DNA of 64,000 nt. Source: Nocardioidaceae bacterium. Lineage in GTDB: Bacteria; Actinomycetota; Actinomycetes; Propionibacteriales; Nocardioidaceae. Where the stretch lies: assembly GCA_020636935.1 (NCBI GenBank), contig JACJWW010000009.1, forward strand, positions 21,043 through 85,042, read 5' to 3'. Below, in pieces: positions 56,130-64,000 of the stretch; the stretch's first letter is position 1, and each line of letters opens with the position of its first letter. A program made the translations under genes and the position numbers. The notes beneath the pieces are model-generated. The model saw only the letters and a program-made list of their open reading frames with translations, had not been told where the DNA came from and did not search any database.

Positions 56130-58241
56130 CTACTCGCCACGCACCTTCTTGATGATCTCTTCGGCGACGTTCGAAGGAACCTCGGCGTAGGAGTCAAACT
56201 CCATCGAGTACGACGCCTGGCCCGAGGTCTTCGACCGCAGGTCACCAACGTACCCGAACATCTCCGAAAGCGGCACCAGCGCATTGACCACCATGTCGCC
56301 ATGGCGCTCTTCTTGACGCTGGATCTGCCCACGGCGGGAGTTCAAGTCACCAATCACGGTGCCGAGGAAGCCATCTGGGGTGGTCACCTCGACGGCGAAC
56401 ATCGGCTCAAGCAGCACTGGCTTCGCCATCCGGGCGGCTTCCTTGAAAGCCTGGTTGCCCGCGATCTTGAAGGCCAGTTCTGATGAGTCGACATCGTGAT
56501 AGGCGCCGTCTTCGAGAGACACCTTCACGTCGACCATGGGATAGCCGGCGAGCACGCCGAACTCCATCGCCTCTTGGGCGCCCTGGTCAACCGAAGGGAT
56601 GTACTCACGGGGCACGCGGCCACCAGTCACGTTGTTGGCGAACTCATAGCCACCGCCGGTGCCGGTCTCCTCATCGATGCAGGGCTCGATGGAGATGATC
56701 ACCTTGGCGAACTGGCCAGAACCGCCGGTCTGCTTCTTGTGGGTGTAGGAGTGGTTCTCGACCTTCTTGCGGATGGTCTCGCGATAGGCAACCTGCGGCT
56801 TGCCCACAGTCGCCTCGACACGGAACTCACGCTTCATCCGGTCGACCAGCACCTCCAGGTGAAGCTCACCCATGCCAGCGATGATCGTCTGGCCGGTCTC
56901 TTCATCGGTCTTGACCGTGAAGGTGGGGTCTTCGTCGGACAGGCGCTGGATCGCGATGCCCAACTTCTCCTGGTCGCTCTTGGTCTTGGGCTCGATGGCC
57001 ACCTCGATCACGGGAGCGGGGAAGGTCATCGACTCGAGCACAACCGGCTTGGTGTTGTCACACAAGGTGTCGCCAGTGGTCGTGTCTTTCAGACCCATGA
57101 CGGCCACGATCTGACCAGCGCCCACGGAGGCGATCTCTTCACGCTTGTTGGCGTGCATCTGGTAGATCTTGCCGATCCGCTCCTTGCGGCCCTTCACCGA
57201 GTTGAGCACGGTGCCGCCCGCTTCGAGCTTGCCCGAGTAGACGCGCACGAACGTGAGCTTGCCCAAGTGGGGGTCAGCGGCGATCTTGAAGGCCAAGGCA
57301 GCAAAAGGCTCATCGTCAGAAGGCTGACGAGTGATCACTTCTTCTTCCTTGTTGACCGCGTGACCTTCAATGGCCACGACGTCAAGGGGGCTGGGCAGGT
57401 ACTTCACGACGGCATCGAGCAGTGGCTGCACGCCCTTGTTCTTGAACGCCGTACCGCAAAGCACTGGGTTGAGCTTGTCTGCCAAGGTCGCGCGGCGGAT
57501 GCCGGCCTCGATCTCTTCGACGCTGAGCTCTTCGCCCTCGAGGTACTTCTCCATGATCTCGTCATCAGCCTCGGAGAGCGTCTCCAGAAGCTTCTCGCGG
57601 TATTCCTCGGCCTGAGCCTGGAGCTCCGCGGGGATCTCCTCGACCTCGTAGTCCTCACCGATGGTGGTCTCGCCACGCCAGGTCAGCGCGCGCATGCCGA
57701 CCAGGTCGACAACGCCGAGGAAGTCGGCTTCGGCACCGATTGGCAACTGAAGCACCAACGGGGTGGAGTTGAGGCGATCGACGATCATGTCGACGCAGTT
57801 GAAGAAGTCAGCCCCAGTGCGGTCGAGCTTGTTGACGAAGCACATCCGGGGCACGGCGTACTTGTTGGCCTGACGCCAAACCGTCATCGACTGCGGCTCA
57901 ACACCGGCAACACCGTCGAAGACGGCGACTGCGCCGTCGAGGACGCGCAGCGAGCGCTCAACCTCAACAGTGAAGTCGACGTGCCCGGGGGTGTCGATGA
58001 TGTTGATCTGGTGATCCTTCCACCAGCAGGTGGTGGCAGCCGAGGTGATCGTGATGCCACGCTCCTGCTCCTGCTCCATCCAGTCCATCGTCGCCGACCC
58101 CTCATGGGTGTCGCCGATCTTGTAGTTGATGCCGGTGTAGAACAAGATGCGTTCGGTGGTGGTGGTCTTGCCGGCATCGATGTGAGCCATGATGCCGATA
58201 TTGCGGACCCTACTCAGGTCAGTTGTGATGTCTACAGCCAC
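56130..58241 (-). CDS. fusA: Elongation factor G
   Basis: EF-G drives translocation and, with RRF, recycling. [20 protein letters not shown] is G1, [21 protein letters not shown]3, and [14 protein letters not shown]4; the domains II-V follow in 703 residues, with [20 protein letters not shown] in domain III and [20 protein letters not shown] in domain V. It lies between rpsG and tuf. A large antisense reading frame exists across it but is a shadow of codon bias. Confidence 0.98.
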   Translation of the reverse strand: MAVDITTDLSRVRNIGIMAHIDAGKTTTTERILFYTGINYKIGDTHEGSATMDWMEQEQERGITITSAATTCWWKDHQINIIDTPGHVDFTVEVERSLRVLDGAVAVFDGVAGVEPQSMTVWRQANKYAVPRMCFVNKLDRTGADFFNCVDMIVDRLNSTPLVLQLPIGAEADFLGVVDLVGMRALTWRGETTIGEDYEVEEIPAELQAQAEEYREKLLETLSEADDEIMEKYLEGEELSVEEIEAGIRRATLADKLNPVLCGTAFKNKGVQPLLDAVVKYLPSPLDVVAIEGHAVNKEEEVITRQPSDDEPFAALAFKIAADPHLGKLTFVRVYSGKLEAGGTVLNSVKGRKERIGKIYQMHANKREEIASVGAGQIVAVMGLKDTTTGDTLCDNTKPVVLESMTFPAPVIEVAIEPKTKSDQEKLGIAIQRLSDEDPTFTVKTDEETGQTIIAGMGELHLEVLVDRMKREFRVEATVGKPQVAYRETIRKKVENHSYTHKKQTGGSGQFAKVIISIEPCIDEETGTGGGYEFANNVTGGRVPREYIPSVDQGAQEAMEFGVLAGYPMVDVKVSLEDGAYHDVDSSELAFKIAGNQAFKEAARMAKPVLLEPMFAVEVTTPDGFLGTVIGDLNSRRGQIQRQEERHGDMVVNALVPLSEMFGYVGDLRSKTSGQASYSMEFDSYAEVPSNVAEEIIKKVRGE

Positions 58242-58271
58242 TGCTGTGAACTCCTCAGTTTGTCGGCGCCG

Positions 58272-58742
58272 TTACCAGCGGTAGTGGGCGAACGCGCGGT
58301 TGGACTCGGCCATCTTGTGGGTGTCTTCGCGCTTCTTCACAGCAGCACCGAGACCGTTGCTGGCGTCGAGGATTTCGTTCATCAAGCGCTCAGACATCGT
58401 CTTCTCGCGACGATCTTGGGCGTAGCCAACGAGCCAGCGCAGCGCGAGGGTGGTCTGGCGAGCAGGCTTGACCTCGATCGGCACCTGGTAGGTGGCGCCA
58501 CCGACGCGGCGGGACTTGACCTCGATGGTGGGCTTGACGTTGTCAAGAGCACGCTTCAGGGTGACGACCGGATCAGTGCCGGTCTTTTCGCGGGTGCCTT
58601 CAAGCGCGGTGTAGACGATGCGCTGTGCGACCTGCTTCTTGCCGTCCTGGAGGATCTTTGAGACCAACTGGGTGACCAGTTGTGACCCGTAGACGGGATC
58701 TACGTCGAGGGGGCGCTTGGGAGCTGGGCCTTTGCGTGGCAT
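58272..58742 (-). CDS. rpsG: 30S ribosomal protein S7 (uS7)
   Basis: A 156-residue head assembly protein. [40 protein letters not shown] and [20 protein letters not shown] are signatures, and [13 protein letters not shown] is the C-terminus. The ATG overlaps the rpsL stop by one base. Confidence 0.98.
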   Translation of the reverse strand: MPRKGPAPKRPLDVDPVYGSQLVTQLVSKILQDGKKQVAQRIVYTALEGTREKTGTDPVVTLKRALDNVKPTIEVKSRRVGGATYQVPIEVKPARQTTLALRWLVGYAQDRREKTMSERLMNEILDASNGLGAAVKKREDTHKMAESNRAFAHYRW

Positions 58743-59116
58743 CAGTTCTTCTCCTTCTTCGCGCCGTAGCGGCTACGAGCCTGCTTGCGGTTCTTGACGC
58801 CTTGAGTGTCAAGTGAGCCGCGGATGATCTTGTAGCGCACGCCGGGGAGGTCCTTCACACGACCGCCACGCACGAGCACGATCGAGTGCTCCTGGAGGTT
58901 GTGGCCAACACCTGGGATGTACGCCGTGACCTCGACACCGCTGGACAGGCGCACACGGGCGACCTTGCGCAGCGCAGAGTTGGGCTTCTTGGGGGTGGTG
59001 GTGTAGACGCGGGTGCAAACGCCGCGACGCTGAGGCGAACCCTTCAGGGCAGGCGTCTTATTCTTGGACACCTTGTCCTGGCGGCCCTTGCGGACCAATT
59101 GCTGAATAGTGGGCAC
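58742..59116 (-). CDS. rpsL: 30S ribosomal protein S12 (uS12)
   Basis: A 124-residue decoding-site protein. [40 protein letters not shown] (Lys of the streptomycin region is wild-type [10 protein letters not shown]) and [20 protein letters not shown] are invariant. The GTG at 59116 starts the conserved part and has AAAGGG in front; the frame is open to 59239. The second streptomycin-site Lys in [11 protein letters not shown] is also wild-type. It is the first gene of the str operon. Confidence 0.98.
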   Translation of the reverse strand: MPTIQQLVRKGRQDKVSKNKTPALKGSPQRRGVCTRVYTTTPKKPNSALRKVARVRLSSGVEVTAYIPGVGHNLQEHSIVLVRGGRVKDLPGVRYKIIRGSLDTQGVKNRKQARSRYGAKKEKN

Positions 59117-59281
59117 CGGGTGGTTCCCTTTCTGGTTTGCTAGCTCGCAACGACACTTTGTCGATGCGGGATGGAGCCGGGAACTTCGACCGAGAGGCCT
59201 TTGGTGCCCGCGCAACACGCGACCAAGACATCTGGACACGCGAAACGGCCTGAGTCAGATCAGGCACAAGTAGAAACAGTA

Positions 59282-59326
59282 CCGGCAGGATCCGCAGCCG
59301 GTCAAAACGACTGCAGATCCTGCCGG
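59282..59326 (-). terminator. Terminator between the secreted Lys-rich protein and the str operon
   Basis: Arms CCGGCAGGATC-C-GCAG (59282-59297) and CTGC-A-GATCCTGCCGG (59311-59326) pair over 15 of 16 positions around a 13-base loop. It lies 22 bases after the stop of the secreted-protein gene and 166 bases before rpsL, so it probably isolates the str operon from it. A moderately U-rich stretch follows on the transcribed strand. Confidence 0.85.
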
Positions 59327-59347
59327 ATCCAAGGACTATTTGAGCTT

Positions 59348-60010
59348 TCAGCCAAGCCCGAATGGCGCAGTGACTCCACAGGTGTTGAGGCTGTCAGTAG
59401 CCATTGCCCAAAGGTCATCGGTGGGCTCGACTCCAGCATCCACGATCGCCTGCCACTCATTGCTCAGGCAGGTCTTCTGCACAGTGGTCAACCCGAGGTA
59501 CCAGAAGAAGATATTGGACTGCATCTGCCCCATCTCGCCCTCTGAGGGCAGTTCGATATTGCAGTCGGTGAGGGCTGTTTCGAACTGCGGCAGGTAGTTG
59601 AGCAAGGTAAACATGTTGAACTGGCCAAGATCGGCGCCCGCCAAGACCTCTGTGGCCTCAGTGACCAAGCACTGCATCTGCTCGGGGGTCAACTGCTCGA
59701 CCCAACCTGGGTTGTCCGACCCAGAGCCCGGTGTCACCTCATCGCGACGGGGGCTCACGTGTGGCTGCCAGAACCCATCGTCGTACCTCGGGCTCGCCGA
59801 GGCGATCCCCTTCTTGGCCTTCTTGGCCTTCTTCGCATGCTTGGCCTTCTTGGCCTTCTTGGGCTTTGGCTTCTTGACCTTGTGCACCTGTTTCGATGCA
59901 CCGGTGGCGCTTGAGGCCGCTTGTGCGCTCGCCCCCATAAAGGCGATCCCGCCGATGGCCAGCAGGACAGTGAGGAGTGTGGCAACTGAGGTCTTGGCCA
60001 TACCGCGCAT
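59348..60010 (-). CDS. Secreted protein with Lys-Ala repeat and duplicated two-Cys module
   Basis: A 220-residue protein of unknown function. ATLLTVLLAIGGIAFMGASA is the signal-peptide core, cleaved near AQAAS. A basic K-K-A-K repeat (about residues 45-70) follows. The C-terminal 110 residues hold four Cys in two similar halves: LTPEQMQCLVTEA...LTDCNIEL and LTTVQKTCLSNEW...LNTCGVT, which suggests an internal duplication with a disulfide in each. GGAAGG eight bases before ATG 60010 fixes the start. The basic stretch may bind cell-wall polymer or DNA. Confidence 0.7.
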   Translation of the reverse strand: MRGMAKTSVATLLTVLLAIGGIAFMGASAQAASSATGASKQVHKVKKPKPKKAKKAKHAKKAKKAKKGIASASPRYDDGFWQPHVSPRRDEVTPGSGSDNPGWVEQLTPEQMQCLVTEATEVLAGADLGQFNMFTLLNYLPQFETALTDCNIELPSEGEMGQMQSNIFFWYLGLTTVQKTCLSNEWQAIVDAGVEPTDDLWAMATDSLNTCGVTAPFGLG

Positions 60011-60113
60011 CGGGGACACCTTCCAGACAAGAAAATCGATCAATGTCCAGTATGCCACTTTTATTATGTTTTGTTGAGAATAAGAGTGAGTTTTGTTGCC
60101 CGCCGGTTAATCA

Positions 60114-60773
60114 TCAACCCAAATGGATCCCAAACTCACGAGCCAGCATCGGGGCCAACTCCAGCAATTGGGCTGGACTGATCGTGGCGCCACGCAGACC
60201 AGCGACTTCCTCGATCTCGGCGATTACCGCACCGCGTAGATCAACATCACGCAGCGAGGCGCCAGCCAGGAGCAGCCTTTTGATCTCGCCCGGCCCACAC
60301 GTGAGTCGATTGGCCTCTGCCCTCCCTAGGTCAAGATCCTCGATCACGCAGTCGGTGAAGGAGAGGTCATGGATCTGGGCGCCTCGCAGATTGAGATAGC
60401 CCAATCGACAGCCGACAAAAGCCACCCGGCGCAGGTTCGCGTCGTACAACTGCAGATCGCCGATCCGGGAATCGTGGATCTCGACATCACGCCAAGTTGC
60501 CTCCGCAGCAGTCAAAGTGCTGGCCTCACAATCGGCCAGACGAGTCGAGCGCAAGCGGCTGCCCGAGAGCAGCGCATCGTCAAGGCGCGTGCCGCTGATC
60601 AGACAATCGACCAACTCCCGACCCTGCAAAGTCTCTCCACGCAGATCCATGCCGATGAAGTGCAATGCCTCTTGGAGGCGGCCGATCACGAAATCTTCTT
60701 CGGTCCCGGGGCTGAGCTCATCGAGCAGCAGGTCTGGTGGGGCGGCACGCTCAACCATCGGCTCGGCCGGCAA
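60114..60773 (-). CDS. Pentapeptide-repeat protein
   Basis: A 219-residue protein. From about residue 40 to 200 it has A(D/N)Lxx-like five-residue repeats, for example MDLRGETLQGRELVDCLISG, ANLRRVAFVGCRLGYLNLRG and GASLRDVDLRGAVI, which form a right-handed quadrilateral helix. No signal peptide or membrane segment. Some such proteins mimic DNA and protect gyrase, but I see nothing that assigns this one. Its start overlaps the stop of the oxidoreductase gene upstream by 23 bases. Confidence 0.85.
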   Translation of the reverse strand: MPAEPMVERAAPPDLLLDELSPGTEEDFVIGRLQEALHFIGMDLRGETLQGRELVDCLISGTRLDDALLSGSRLRSTRLADCEASTLTAAEATWRDVEIHDSRIGDLQLYDANLRRVAFVGCRLGYLNLRGAQIHDLSFTDCVIEDLDLGRAEANRLTCGPGEIKRLLLAGASLRDVDLRGAVIAEIEEVAGLRGATISPAQLLELAPMLAREFGIHLG

Positions 60774-63477
60774 ACAACTGGGCCATCGTGATCACTCTCG
60801 CATCACTGAGGTCATGCACCTGAGTGCGACAGGAGAAGCCATCGGCAACCACAATCGCATCAGAGCCAGCGGCAGCGATCGCTGGCAACAGTTGGTGCTG
60901 GGCAATCGCCACGCTGGTCTCGTAGTGCCCCTTCTCGACACCGAAGTTGCCAGCCAATCCACAGCAACCACCCAGCCGCACCACATCGGCGCCGGTCGCC
61001 TTGAGCAAGGCGAGGTCCGACTCAAAGCCGATCACTGCGTGCTGATGACAATGCGGTTGTACGACGATCTGCCGCCCGGCCAGCTTGGGGGGCTGGTAGT
61101 TGCGCTCAAGCAGAAACTCCGCCAACGACTTGATGCCCTTGCCGACTTCGGCCGCGCGTGGGTCGTCGAGGAGCTGGGTGGCGTCTTCACGCATAGCAGC
61201 CAAGCAACTGGGCTCCAAGGCAATCACCGGCACCCCGCTGGTCACGTATGGATGCAGCATCTCGACGGATTTGCCGACGATGCGTCGGGCAGCATCAAGT
61301 TGACCTGTGGTGATCCAAGTCAGACCACAGCAGGCAGGCTCCGCAATGACACCGACCTTCAGCCCCTGCCCTTCAAGGAGGGCCACTGCGTCGCGCCCGG
61401 CATCAGCTGCAAAGCAGTCGGTGAATGAGTCAGCCCAGATCCATACATCGGGCTGGTCGACCTTGGGGCTGTTCTTTCGGAAGCGCCGGGTGGAAAACAA
61501 GGGCAGGTGACGGCGCTGATCGACCCCGGCACCAGCTTTCATCAGCCGGCCGACGAACTTGCTCTTCATCATCGCGTTGGCAAAGCCGGGTGGCGTGATC
61601 CTGGCCACTCTCGGCAATTGACCCAGAGCGTAATGAGACGGCGGGCGCAGCTTGCCTTTGTATTTCTGGTGCAGGATCTCCGACTTGTAGGCCGCCATGT
61701 CGACACCAGTGGGGCAATCACGCGAGCACCCCTTGCACGACAGGCACAGATCTAGAGCATCGGCCACTGCCGGGTCACTAACGGAGAGCTCGCCACGCAC
61801 CACTTCTTGCAACACATGGGCACGCCCGCGAGTGGAGTCCTTCTCGTCACGGCTCGCGGTGTACGACGGGCACATCACCGCTCCAGTGCCGGTGTTGTCG
61901 GCCAGGCACTTGCCCACGCCGGTGCACCGGTGTACGGCGTGAGCAAACGAGCCACCGTCGTGGACCATGCGAAGGGCCGGTTTGAACTCCTTCATCTGAG
62001 CCTCAAGACGGAGATCAACATCAAAGGGAGCAGGATCGACCAACACGCCTGGGTTGAGGATGTTGTCGGGGTCGAGGATGCGCTTTGCTTGCGCCATCAA
62101 CGCGATCGCCGCCGGGGAGTACATCTTTGGCAGGAGCTCTGAGCGGGCCCGCCCGTCGCCGTGCTCACCCGACATCGAGCCGCCATAGCTGGCGACCAGG
62201 TCGGCGGCGTCTTCGATGAATCCGCGATAGCCGGCACGGCCTTGATCGGTGGCCAACTCGAAGTCGATGCGCACGTGCACACACCCGTCACCGAAGTGGC
62301 CGTAGGGCACACCACCCAGCCCGTATTCATCGAGCAGGGCATCGAAATCGCGCAGATATGCGCCGAGCTTCTCCGGTGGCACGGCTGCGTCTTCCCAACC
62401 CGCTTGGGCCTGACGCTCCAGGGTCTTCGCCGCCAGGCCAGCGCCATCCTCGCGGATCCGCCACAAGGCAGCTTGGTGGGCCGCATCCGTGACGACTTGC
62501 GCGGGCACCCCGGCGGTCTTCACGACAGCCTCCGCCAACTCCCGGGCCTCGCCAGCACTATCAGCGGTGACTTCAGCGAAGATCCAGCCCGCGCCGGCGG
62601 GCAACTCCGGCCGACCTGGCACCAGTCTGGCGATCCGGTCGTCGAGCCCTTCACACGCGACGAGTGGATGCGCGAGCAGAGTTGGTACGGCGTCTGCTGC
62701 AGCCGCCATCGATGGATAGCCGAGCACGGCCAAGGCGCGATAGGGAGCATCTGCCACCAGTCGCACTGTGGCTTCGAGCACCACACCGAGGGTGCCTTCG
62801 GTGCCGACCAGGAAGCGATCGAAGCGGCGTTCGTTTTCCGGCAACAAGTGCTCAAACGAATAGCCCGACACCTGGCGGCCAAAACGGCCAAACTCCGTGC
62901 GGATCAACCCAAGGTTGTCGTCAACCAGTTTGTCGAGAGCAGTGGTCTGCTCGACGACACTCCCGTCAGCGAGGAGGGTCCGCATCGCCTCGACATTGTC
63001 GACCGTGCGGCCATAGCCGAGCGCTCGTGAACCACATGCGTTGTTGCCGATCATGCCGCCGATCGTGCACCGCGTGTGGGTCGATGGGTCTGGGCCAAAA
63101 CGCAGCCCGAGCGGCACTGCTTGGGCCTGCAATTGGCGATGCACGACACCGGGTTGGACTCGCGCCGTACGGGCTTGTTGGTCAATCCCCAAGATCTGGT
63201 TGTAGTGCTTGGAGGTGTCGAGGATGATGCCTGGGCCGATCGCATTGCCGGCGATCGAAGTGCCGGCACCTCGCATGGTGATCGGCGCCCCATGCTCACG
63301 AGCGACGCTCAAAGCGGCGGCAATCTCGGCATCGTCACGAGGTCGTACGACGACTTGTGGCGGGATGCGATAGAGCCCAGCGTCGCTGGAGTAGAGCGCC
63401 TTGGCCAAGGCACTGTCGTCGACATCGGAAATCCCCTGTCCACGCAATGCCTGAGCTAGCGCAGAAGATTGGGACAT
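60751..63477 (-). CDS. Fused FAD-binding (GlcD-like) and Fe-S (GlcF-like) 2-hydroxyacid oxidoreductase
   Basis: A 908-residue two-part flavoprotein. The FAD_binding_4 domain has ITMRGAGTSIAGNAIGPGII and GGMIGNNACGSRALGYGRTV; the FAD-oxidase C-terminal domain has GGSMSGEHGDGRARSELLP. The GlcF-like half carries HRCTGVGKC and MCPSY (Cys 518, 524, 536) and CLSCKGCSRDCP (Cys 578, 581, 584, 588) for Fe-S clusters, then two CCG motifs (PACCGLTW and GGCCGLAG). The likely substrate is D-lactate, glycolate or a similar 2-hydroxyacid, with electrons going to quinone. The frame is open to 63537; ATG 63477 starts the conserved part. Confidence 0.9.
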   Translation of the reverse strand: MSQSSALAQALRGQGISDVDDSALAKALYSSDAGLYRIPPQVVVRPRDDAEIAAALSVAREHGAPITMRGAGTSIAGNAIGPGIILDTSKHYNQILGIDQQARTARVQPGVVHRQLQAQAVPLGLRFGPDPSTHTRCTIGGMIGNNACGSRALGYGRTVDNVEAMRTLLADGSVVEQTTALDKLVDDNLGLIRTEFGRFGRQVSGYSFEHLLPENERRFDRFLVGTEGTLGVVLEATVRLVADAPYRALAVLGYPSMAAAADAVPTLLAHPLVACEGLDDRIARLVPGRPELPAGAGWIFAEVTADSAGEARELAEAVVKTAGVPAQVVTDAAHQAALWRIREDGAGLAAKTLERQAQAGWEDAAVPPEKLGAYLRDFDALLDEYGLGGVPYGHFGDGCVHVRIDFELATDQGRAGYRGFIEDAADLVASYGGSMSGEHGDGRARSELLPKMYSPAAIALMAQAKRILDPDNILNPGVLVDPAPFDVDLRLEAQMKEFKPALRMVHDGGSFAHAVHRCTGVGKCLADNTGTGAVMCPSYTASRDEKDSTRGRAHVLQEVVRGELSVSDPAVADALDLCLSCKGCSRDCPTGVDMAAYKSEILHQKYKGKLRPPSHYALGQLPRVARITPPGFANAMMKSKFVGRLMKAGAGVDQRRHLPLFSTRRFRKNSPKVDQPDVWIWADSFTDCFAADAGRDAVALLEGQGLKVGVIAEPACCGLTWITTGQLDAARRIVGKSVEMLHPYVTSGVPVIALEPSCLAAMREDATQLLDDPRAAEVGKGIKSLAEFLLERNYQPPKLAGRQIVVQPHCHQHAVIGFESDLALLKATGADVVRLGGCCGLAGNFGVEKGHYETSVAIAQHQLLPAIAAAGSDAIVVADGFSCRTQVHDLSDARVITMAQLFAGRADG

Positions 63478-63493
63478 GGCGACGATTATCCCA

Positions 63494-64000
63494 TCACCAC
63501 ACTTGCAATGAACGAGTGAGGATGCCTGCTGCAGCATCTTCGTCTACCGGAAGTGGGGCCGTGTCGAGGAGACGCTGTTGCTTCATGGTGCCCGCCACCA
63601 GGTCGTCTATGTCGGCCTCGCCATAGCCAACCGCTCCCAAACCATTGGGGATACCGATGTCGCGCATCAGGTCTGCGAGCACGGCGGGCAGCGCATCGGG
63701 GCCTTGGTGTCCGTGGCCCGGGTCGAGCAACTCGGCGGCTCTCAGGTGACGATCAGGGGATGCCTCGAAGGTCCAGCGGAAAGCCTCGGGAGCAGTCAGT
63801 GACACCGCCATGCCGTGGGGCACGATCGGCTCACCATCGGGATAGCCAGTTGGGCGGAAGTCGCGCACCCGCCCGGCGATCGGATAGGCATTGGCATGTG
63901 GGATGTGCACGCCCGCATTGCCAAAGCCCATGCCAGCAAAGGTCGCAGCCAAGGCCATCTCGTGGCGTGCCTCGGCATCATCACCGTGGTGTACGGCGCG
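63494..64000 (-). CDS. Iron-containing alcohol dehydrogenase, C-terminal part (5' end outside window)
   Basis: The frame is open to the window edge, so the first in-frame ATG at 63958 is internal. The 168 visible residues include FGNAGVHIPHANAYPIAG, with metal-ligand His residues of group III Fe-ADHs, and YGEADIDDLVAGTMKQQRLL near the end, as in hydroxyacid-oxoacid transhydrogenases. It would oxidise a hydroxyacid or alcohol with NAD or by transfer. It precedes the hydroxyacid oxidoreductase on the same strand, 16 bases away, so the two may share a pathway. Confidence 0.85.
   Translation of the reverse strand, partial: RAVHHGDDAEARHEMALAATFAGMGFGNAGVHIPHANAYPIAGRVRDFRPTGYPDGEPIVPHGMAVSLTAPEAFRWTFEASPDRHLRAAELLDPGHGHQGPDALPAVLADLMRDIGIPNGLGAVGYGEADIDDLVAGTMKQQRLLDTAPLPVDEDAAAGILTRSLQVW

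Noticed and set aside
56496..58661. Open frame of about 721 codons on the + strand across fusA and rpsG
   Set aside because: It is antisense to strongly conserved EF-G and S7, its product is a low-complexity mix of Leu, Asp, His and Val, and it has no recognisable domain or ribosome-binding site. It results from third-position GC bias.

Overview
The window looks like a chromosome segment of a moderately GC-rich actinobacterium. The evidence is the actinobacterial forms of the ribosomal proteins, an RpoA that opens V/M-L-I-A-Q-R-P, a Zn-type S14, frequent GTG starts, and DUF2127, DUF3488/transglutaminase-like and fused GlcD/GlcF proteins typical of the phylum. The order Propionibacteriales (Nocardioidaceae or Propionibacteriaceae) is my best guess, but no 16S gene is present to settle it.

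Layout. 1-4552 (+): the 3' part of glmS (cut by the window edge), then acpS, an NAD(P)HX repair enzyme, a DUF998 membrane protein and an alpha/beta hydrolase. 4576-6945 (-): glmM, rpsI, rplM. 7145-19753: metabolic and surface genes, namely a secreted ELWxSDGT-repeat protein, citrate synthase, pyruvate phosphate dikinase with an immediately adjacent hydrolase, a DUF2127 membrane protein, a secreted trypsin-like protein, an acyl-CoA synthetase, an EamA exporter, an rRNA-methyltransferase-like protein and a short SSB. 19710-21637 (-): truA and a membrane-anchored DNase I-fold protein. 21691-23875 (+): a YczE-like membrane protein and a macro-like/SIR2 fusion, the best candidate for an immune effector.

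23935-44801 (-) is the large ribosomal block, transcribed towards low coordinates: rpsJ-rplC-rplD-rplW-rplB-rpsS-rplV-rpsC-rplP-rpmC-rpsQ-rplN-rplX-rplE-rpsN-rpsH-rplF-rplR-rpsE-rpmD-rplO-secY-adk-map-[moxR-DUF58-transglutaminase-like]-infA-rpmJ-rpsM-rpsK-rpsD-rpoA-rplQ. The bracketed three-gene module sits inside the usual map-infA junction. 45189-54753 separates tuf from rpsJ and holds trmB, DUF2461, a tandem-HTH LuxR regulator, a lipoprotein, a queuosine set (gluQ, tgt, yhhQ-like) and a copper set (small membrane protein, PCuAC, DyP peroxidase, CopC). 54849-59116 (-) is the str operon rpsL-rpsG-fusA-tuf. 59348-64000 (-): a secreted Lys-rich protein, a pentapeptide-repeat protein, a GlcD-GlcF type oxidoreductase and the 3' part of an iron alcohol dehydrogenase.

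Most notable points: (1) the macro-like/SIR2 fusion; (2) an octamer, CGTCGTAC, found at least 37 times on either strand and in all reading frames; (3) a Tgt that has lost its three zinc cysteines although gluQ and a queuosine-precursor transporter are close by; (4) a transglutaminase-like membrane protein lacking both catalytic Cys and His; (5) several clear hairpin terminators and leader hairpins. I found no tRNA, rRNA, CRISPR array, insertion sequence or phage gene.
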